From assembly GCA_023846275.1 (NCBI GenBank), contig CM043871.1:26938569-27002568 (forward strand): DNA of 64,000 nucleotides, given 5' to 3'. This stretch comes from Vanilla planifolia. Its lineage: Eukaryota > Streptophyta > Magnoliopsida > Asparagales > Orchidaceae. Shown here piece after piece: positions 57,560 through 64,000 of this stretch. Under the pieces are notes generated by a model. The model did not search any database. It was not told the DNA's origin and worked only from the letters and a program-made list of their open reading frames with translations. The position numbers and the translations under genes were made by a program. Position 1 is the first letter of the stretch; each line of letters begins with the position of its first letter.

Positions 57560-59890
57560 AAAAACCAAAAGTGATTAATTAGGTTGCTAATTAACCATGG
57601 TGGTTAAGGAAATCTCCGATTACGGATTAGTATTTCCTCTTATGGATCATCATCATGGAGCATAAAGAGGTTGAAAACGTAGGGGAATAGTATTCCTAAG
57701 TCATGCTCAAACCACAAGAAAATTGGAAAATATGGAAATATTATAGTGCTTTTTAGGTAAAGCTAAAGTTACTGTTCTCTGTGGAAGACATGAGTCTACC
57801 CTATACAGTGAGAGTTGAGTTGAAGTGATCAACGATTTGGTTGAATGAGAGTCTTTGATGTAAGGAATTGATGTTAAGGAATGCTCTTATGTGAATTGTG
57901 AATGATTATCCAAGATATAGTTGTTTGGTAGCATGCAATATTAGAGGTTCTTATACATAAGATAAAGTTAGTGCAAAATATTTAAATCATGAAAAAAAGA
58001 CCAATGTTTCATTGGAAATGGTTGCTTGAAGTGCATGTCTTTTAGAAGAAAAAGAAAATTAATGATTAGATTTGAATTCTGTAAAGAAAGGAGTTTGGGC
58101 AACTTATCTATACCTAAGGTCGTGAGCACACTCAACAAATTGTAAGAAGAGAAGATGTTGAATAAGTTTGATCTAGAAAAGTTCAAGATATTAAGACTTA
58201 AGTTCATCATAAGCTTTGAACAAAACACAAATAAGGGACCAAAAATGTTATGGAAATAAATTTGAAGATCTTTTTTTATAATGAGTCAATTTGGATCTCA
58301 ATAGGCCATATATGAGAGTCATATTATTGTAAAATTTGTTATTTCTGTAAAACGAAACAAAAAAATTCATTTCTTTTCTAGAAACTTTCTTCTTCATTTT
58401 GCGATCTCTTTGTTTCTGTCGTTTTCTTTTCTTCATTCTCTCTAACTCTCCTCTCCCTTTGTTCCAACTCTCTCTCTCTCTCCCCTCCGTCTCTCCCTCC
58501 CTCTCGAAGACATTATGTATTCTTTTATTCTTTTTGTCATTATTATTAAACATATTATACTCATTACCTATTTATCTTTAAATTGTTGATTTATCAATGT
58601 TTTTTCATACTCTCATTCTTATCTTAACTTATATTTTTAAGATTTTGTTGATCGTTTATTATGACTTGATATTTTAGTTTTTTTGAGTTATATCATTGGG
58701 TTTATTAAATTATTTGGTTGAGTAAGGTGTGATTCTCTTGTCTTTTCTCCTTGTTGTTAGTTTCTCTCTCAACAACTACTGACAACCATGCACTTTTTCT
58801 CTAACTTCACTACTCTTCTCAGCATTCTCGTGGGTATATGTTGCATCAAAAGATTAAATTATTTAAACTAGAATATTGAGATTCATTTCATATGCACCAT
58901 AATTTAGATGCTATGCATGCAAAGAAGATGTATATGATATATTATTAACATTCTATTGAATGTTTTTGAAAGATCAAGTATAGTCTCAATGTAAAAGTAG
59001 ATATAGAATTAGATAATAACTTGCTTATAGAGTTAAAAGGAAATTGAACTTATCTTTTAAATATGTTTTGCACTCTTAGGAAGGAAAAGAGGAAACAATT
59101 CTATATGTATGAATTGAAGGTGTTAAAATGATAACTCTTCAAGCATCATGAGTCACATAAACCTCAAAGAGTCAAAGTTGATTGATTTGAACTTTCATTT
59201 GTCTTTTTTTAATACAACAATTGTTACCCATGGCTATTAAAGTGAGTTTGAACATACGACTTTAAGGTGCAAATAATAAGTTCATGTTTTTGTTCAATTT
59301 TAGTGACAAATACTTGCAAATTAGTCATTCTTTAGGTTTATTGAGGTTCTTAGTAATTTAGCAATGTTTTCTTCATCCTCCCATGTTTGGTGTATTAGTG
59401 AATTTGGCAATTCACTTAGCAAAGAGGTAAAATTTTGTGAACCTATTTTTATAAGAGGAACATATTCTTTTGAAATAAATCATCTTTGATGAATGCAAAA
59501 ATTCCTTTCAGTACAATCCTTTTGAAGATATGAGTTATTGGATTGATCTATGATCTATTATAAAAAATTATGCCAATACTCCAAAGATAATTATTCATTA
59601 AAACTCATGTCTGCAACTTTTAATGATTTATGTTCTCAAAAGCTTGTATAAAAGCATTATTATAATTTTTTTGTATGGAAATCCTTAGTCATGTTAGGAG
59701 CTCAACATATATTTTTTTGAGAATAAAATTTGATCAAATGGGTATTGACAAGGAGTGCATTATGGTAGGAGAAGTCCATCATGATTTTTGGGATGAAGGA
59801 TTTATCATGAGTTCATTGCTTCTTTGTTTCTAACCTTGAAAAAAAGTTTCAAATCATGTGCATCATAGGCCCCATAATTACATAAGCATT
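57560..59890. other. Intergenic region, no gene recognised
   Basis: AT-rich sequence with chance ORFs. It includes a CT-rich tract at 58.43-58.51 kb. The part adjoining 59.9 kb may be the decayed upstream portion of the gypsy fossil there. Confidence 0.5.
58430..58506. repeat. CT-rich low-complexity tract
   Basis: Runs of CTCTCTCTCT and CCCTCC on the plus strand. Confidence 0.8.
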
Positions 59891-59899
59891 ATTTGCATG

Positions 59900-60650
59900 C
59901 AACTTCATCTTCAGAAAACCATCACTCATTCATCTCAAGGCCACAGTGTTGGTCATTAAGGTCTACATCAAATTCCTAACATTTCGTAAAGTGATGATAA
60001 GATTGAACCTTAATGGATATGAGAGGGCCAACATAATGGTTCTCCTTAAAGAGTTCCTAGATATGTGTGTTTGCACCTCGACCTGTTGATTTGTCATGAA
60101 GATAGAAATAGACAAATTTTTCGAGTTAGGACTATTAGAGAGGTTCAATATCCATGGTTGTTTGCCAAAATAGAACTAGTTAAGAAAAACAATAAAAAAT
60201 AAAGAATATGTGATGATTTCATGGACCTCAAATAGTTGTACCCAAAAAGCTGCTTTCCATTTTTTCTTTTCAATATACATGCTTTGGTAGATCTTATGGT
60301 ATTCAGTAATATGCATTTTGGAGACTTTTCAACCCATTAAGTTGTACATGGGAAGGCATGATGAAAAGAAGACAAAATAATTGTGGACTATATTTTGTCA
60401 CAAATTGTTGTTGTTGGGCCTAAAGAATGTAGAAGCATCCTAGCAAATAATAATTGATGTAGACGTTTAGGTTATTGTAGACGACATTTTGTGAAGAACT
60501 TTAATGTATTTGGGAGATCTTTAGATGCTACTAAAGTGTCCAATTTGGTTACATCTAGGTTTCAGATGCCTTGGTATTAAGAAGGATATTCAATAACTAT
60601 TACTCATAGAATTGGCCTAAACATGATTTATTATGTTAACTAAATTGAAT
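59900..60650 (+). mobile_element. Fossil Ty3/gypsy (Tat-like) reverse transcriptase fragment
   Basis: Plus-strand translations follow the N-terminal and central parts of gypsy RT in order, from the segment before RT (near 60.0-60.15 kb) to a YVDD-like region near 60.48 kb. The wording of the fragments (for example LYPKSCFPFFLF and GLKNVEAS) is closest to Tat-lineage elements. It has many breaks, is very old, and no LTRs were identified. Confidence 0.65.
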
Positions 60651-62862
60651 TAGTCAAGAACACGATAACATTAAATATCTTATTTATACAGTTTTTCGTA
60701 AGGTGGGAATCAATCTCAACCTTGTGATGAAATCTTGTTTTATTTTTTGATAAAATAATAATAAAGTTTTTATGGCTCCATTTTCTAACAGATGGCCAAT
60801 TTTAGGCAAATTGCTTGAGTTGATAACATAGGAAAGGTTAGAAATATGGAAAGAGATGGCTCGGCATGCTTCATTTATAGCTTGGTGGGGTGGTCAAGTG
60901 GACAAAAGAACGGCCAAGGAAATGGTACAAGTGATGGTACCACAATTTTGTAACCCCACTCCATAGAGAGAGAAACATACTTAGAGAGATAAAGAAGGAT
61001 TTAATATTACAGACCCTCCCAAAAAGTTGACAAAGACATCATCTTCTTAACACCTACCTTCCCTTCACCCAGTTATGGAGCATAAACTGGCTCAAATTGA
61101 TCATATATTATTCACGTAAAAAAAGAAAAAAAAAACCTAATAATATTATGCTTATTTTGTTTTCTTATATCACGAAAAATGGTAATTGTTTTTTTCTTTT
61201 TTGGAATTTTTTTTTTTTTTATGGAGAGAAGGGCAATAATGCCATGGAATGCGGCTGAAATGCACTATCATGGGGGAAAAATAAAGTGGCTTGACGTGAG
61301 AAATATACTAATTCTTGAGAAAGGCCACTAGTTCTTGTCAGCGTGTGGGAGAAGAGCTAAGTGGAAACCTTTCAAAAGAGCTCCTCCAAAGAGCCTTTCT
61401 TGGTTTCTTAAAGCATTGCTGTGGATTTTGAGCAAGCAAAGATGTTGGGTAGCTGAGATTTCTTGGTCTTGCTTTGGTTCCCCGGTTTCTTCATCTCAAG
61501 GTGGGAGAGGGAAAGACAGATGGCAAATCAAGCAACTTATTTAGCATTGGAGCACCTCACATCAAATTGTTTGTGCTCTTGGTTTGATAGTCATCGAACT
61601 CAAATTGCCTATCACCCATTTTTGTAGTGACATTTACTATAATGATTTTGTTTGGAATTGGATCAAAGTTCTAGAAAAAAATTTATGTCAAACATTTTGT
61701 TGAATATACATCGTGCATTTCAATCAAAATATGTAAGGTTGAATGAGTTGTTTTAAATTAACATGATCGTGTGTGAAGATTATGATATATTTATAAGTGA
61801 ACATATAATCTTGATTGTTTGGAGTATGATCTCAAGCATTCTAATTAGCATTCCATCAAGCATGTTTCATGTAAAATATGTACTATGTAGTATGAATCTA
61901 ATATTTGGTCTTATTTGATTTTATATATGTATGATATCTCAAAATTTTATTGTAAAAATAATTTATTCATAATGAGATTATATAAGTAAAATATATGTAT
62001 TAATATTTTTATAAATAAAGTTTGGTATTTTAAATGTTAAATTATTGGAAATAAAATATTGATTTTTTTATTACCTTGAAAGTGTATATGTTTGACATAT
62101 GACTTAAATTTAAAATATAAATATATATTTAACAAGAGTTTATTGTGATGAATCTAATAATGTTTGGTTATAATTTTAATAATTAAATTAATTTATCATA
62201 ATTTTTTAAAAATATGTATAAATATTTATTTTAATAAGGCTATTAAAAGAGGGAAAACTTTTATTAAACATTTTAAAGAGAATGTTAGGCCAACCACCTC
62301 TAGTAAGTTGTCATCTTATCCATTAAAAGGAAAATTAATTGAGTTGGTGTGTGGGTTGGGTGTGAAAAAGAAATGGTGAGGAAGTTGTCAAAAAAAAAAA
62401 AAAAGAGAAAGAATGTGTTAACAAAAATACAAAAAAAAAGGTGGAAATGAGTTACAAGGAGCAACAAGCTCAAGGAAGCAAAGGGAAAACTTTAGAAAGC
62501 TTAAGAATTAACTTAAATAATTATTTCAATTAAAAGAGAATAATGCAAAAATTTTCCTTTGTTATGGATTGATTCACTTTTCATATTGGAAATAATTATA
62601 GCAAAAATACCTTAAAGCATGCATTGGAAAAATTTTAACTTAGGTAGTGTTGTATTCATCGTGTTGTTCTTTAAATCAAAGAGGTTTTATATAATCAAGT
62701 TTTGGGATGATGGAATTTCAATATGAAATAATTCTTAAAATAGTATATAATCAAAAGGACAAAGAAAAGTTTATTTCAAGTATTAATTATATTATTTGTC
62801 AATTTGTATCAAAAAGACACATCAAATGATCATCTAATAACTATTTTGATGGTTGAGTATTG
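60651..62862. other. Intergenic region with one less AT-rich patch
   Basis: A patch at 61.33-61.55 kb is richer in GC and carries a 67-codon open stretch after an acceptor-like TTCTTGTCAG (61342-61544, SWFLKALLWILSKQRCWV) without an ATG start. No family recognised. The remainder is AT-rich with no gene seen. Confidence 0.45.
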
Positions 62863-63030
62863 GATGTTGAAAATGATCGATTAGATGATCCAATCAATAG
62901 AATGGACAATTCAATAGGTGGTCGAATAATCTAATAGGGTAAGATTAGACAATTCAATCAACTAATCGAACAATCTGATAAATACGATCTGACAATTCAA
63001 TGAGGAGTCCAATAGTCTGATCAATAACTT
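62863..63030. repeat. Minisatellite, about 4 degenerate units of 43 bp
   Basis: GACAATTCAAT begins units at 62905, 62948 and 62991, exactly 43 bases apart. A more diverged unit precedes them from about 62863. Confidence 0.85.
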
Positions 63031-63278
63031 TATTTTAAAAAATATTGTGAATAGAGAATTAACAAAATAAGAACTCAATAGAAAAATAAATATATTATTG
63101 GTAGATATATGTGTATGATTAATATAATATAAAAAACCAAGAAAAAGGCAAATCAAACTAGAAGCATCCTCATTTGAAATAGATAAATAAATTTAATATC
63201 TATTATATAAGTATATTTTGTCACTCATTTATAAAAATTACCTTAACATGCTTATTATGACATTATATCTTTATGGTT

Positions 63279-64000
<722 letters not shown>

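Overview
The window is nuclear DNA from a flowering plant. It is very AT-rich, its genes carry short exons with GT-AG introns, and it holds much decayed retroelement sequence, long (AT)n tracts and genes of plant-specific families. The species cannot be named from the sequence; a monocot is possible but unsupported.

Five host genes can be supported, all on the + strand. (1) 897-35729 is the 3' part of a bacterial-type (type IA) DNA topoisomerase I. Ten exons encode the last 300 residues, and the catalytic half lies left of the window. Five of its nine introns are 4.9 to 8.7 kb long and hold old retroelement copies, microsatellites, tandem duplications and an antisense LINE. (2) 36269-38447 is a five-exon GDSL esterase/lipase. 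(3, 4) 42251-42604 and 47576-47951 are a tandem pair of two-exon genes for small secreted cysteine-rich (defensin-like) peptides, inside a duplicated block of about 2.1 kb. (5) 50354-51862 is a single-exon organelle-type tyrosyl-tRNA synthetase.

The rest is mainly transposon debris. A nearly 5 kb LINE with a perfect 16-bp target duplication sits in the last topoisomerase intron. Fossil Ty3/gypsy pieces lie at about 9.2-10.7 kb (-), 40.5-40.8 kb (+, weak), 45.6-46.7 kb (+) and 59.9-60.65 kb (+). A fossil Ty1/copia element lies at about 24.2-28.3 kb (-), and a shrunken LTR element at about 52.7-56.6 kb (+). There are several microsatellites and minisatellites, and a GC-rich island at 57.17-57.55 kb whose origin I could not identify.

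The genes are not an operon or an evident pathway. The topoisomerase and the tyrosyl-tRNA synthetase both belong to families that act in chloroplasts and/or mitochondria (DNA topology and translation), which is probably chance. The most interesting local biology is the defensin-like pair, with ten cysteines in a modified CS-alpha-beta pattern. Next is a 69-bp intron of the GDSL gene that is in frame and free of stops, so keeping it would insert 23 residues. No new multi-gene system was found.
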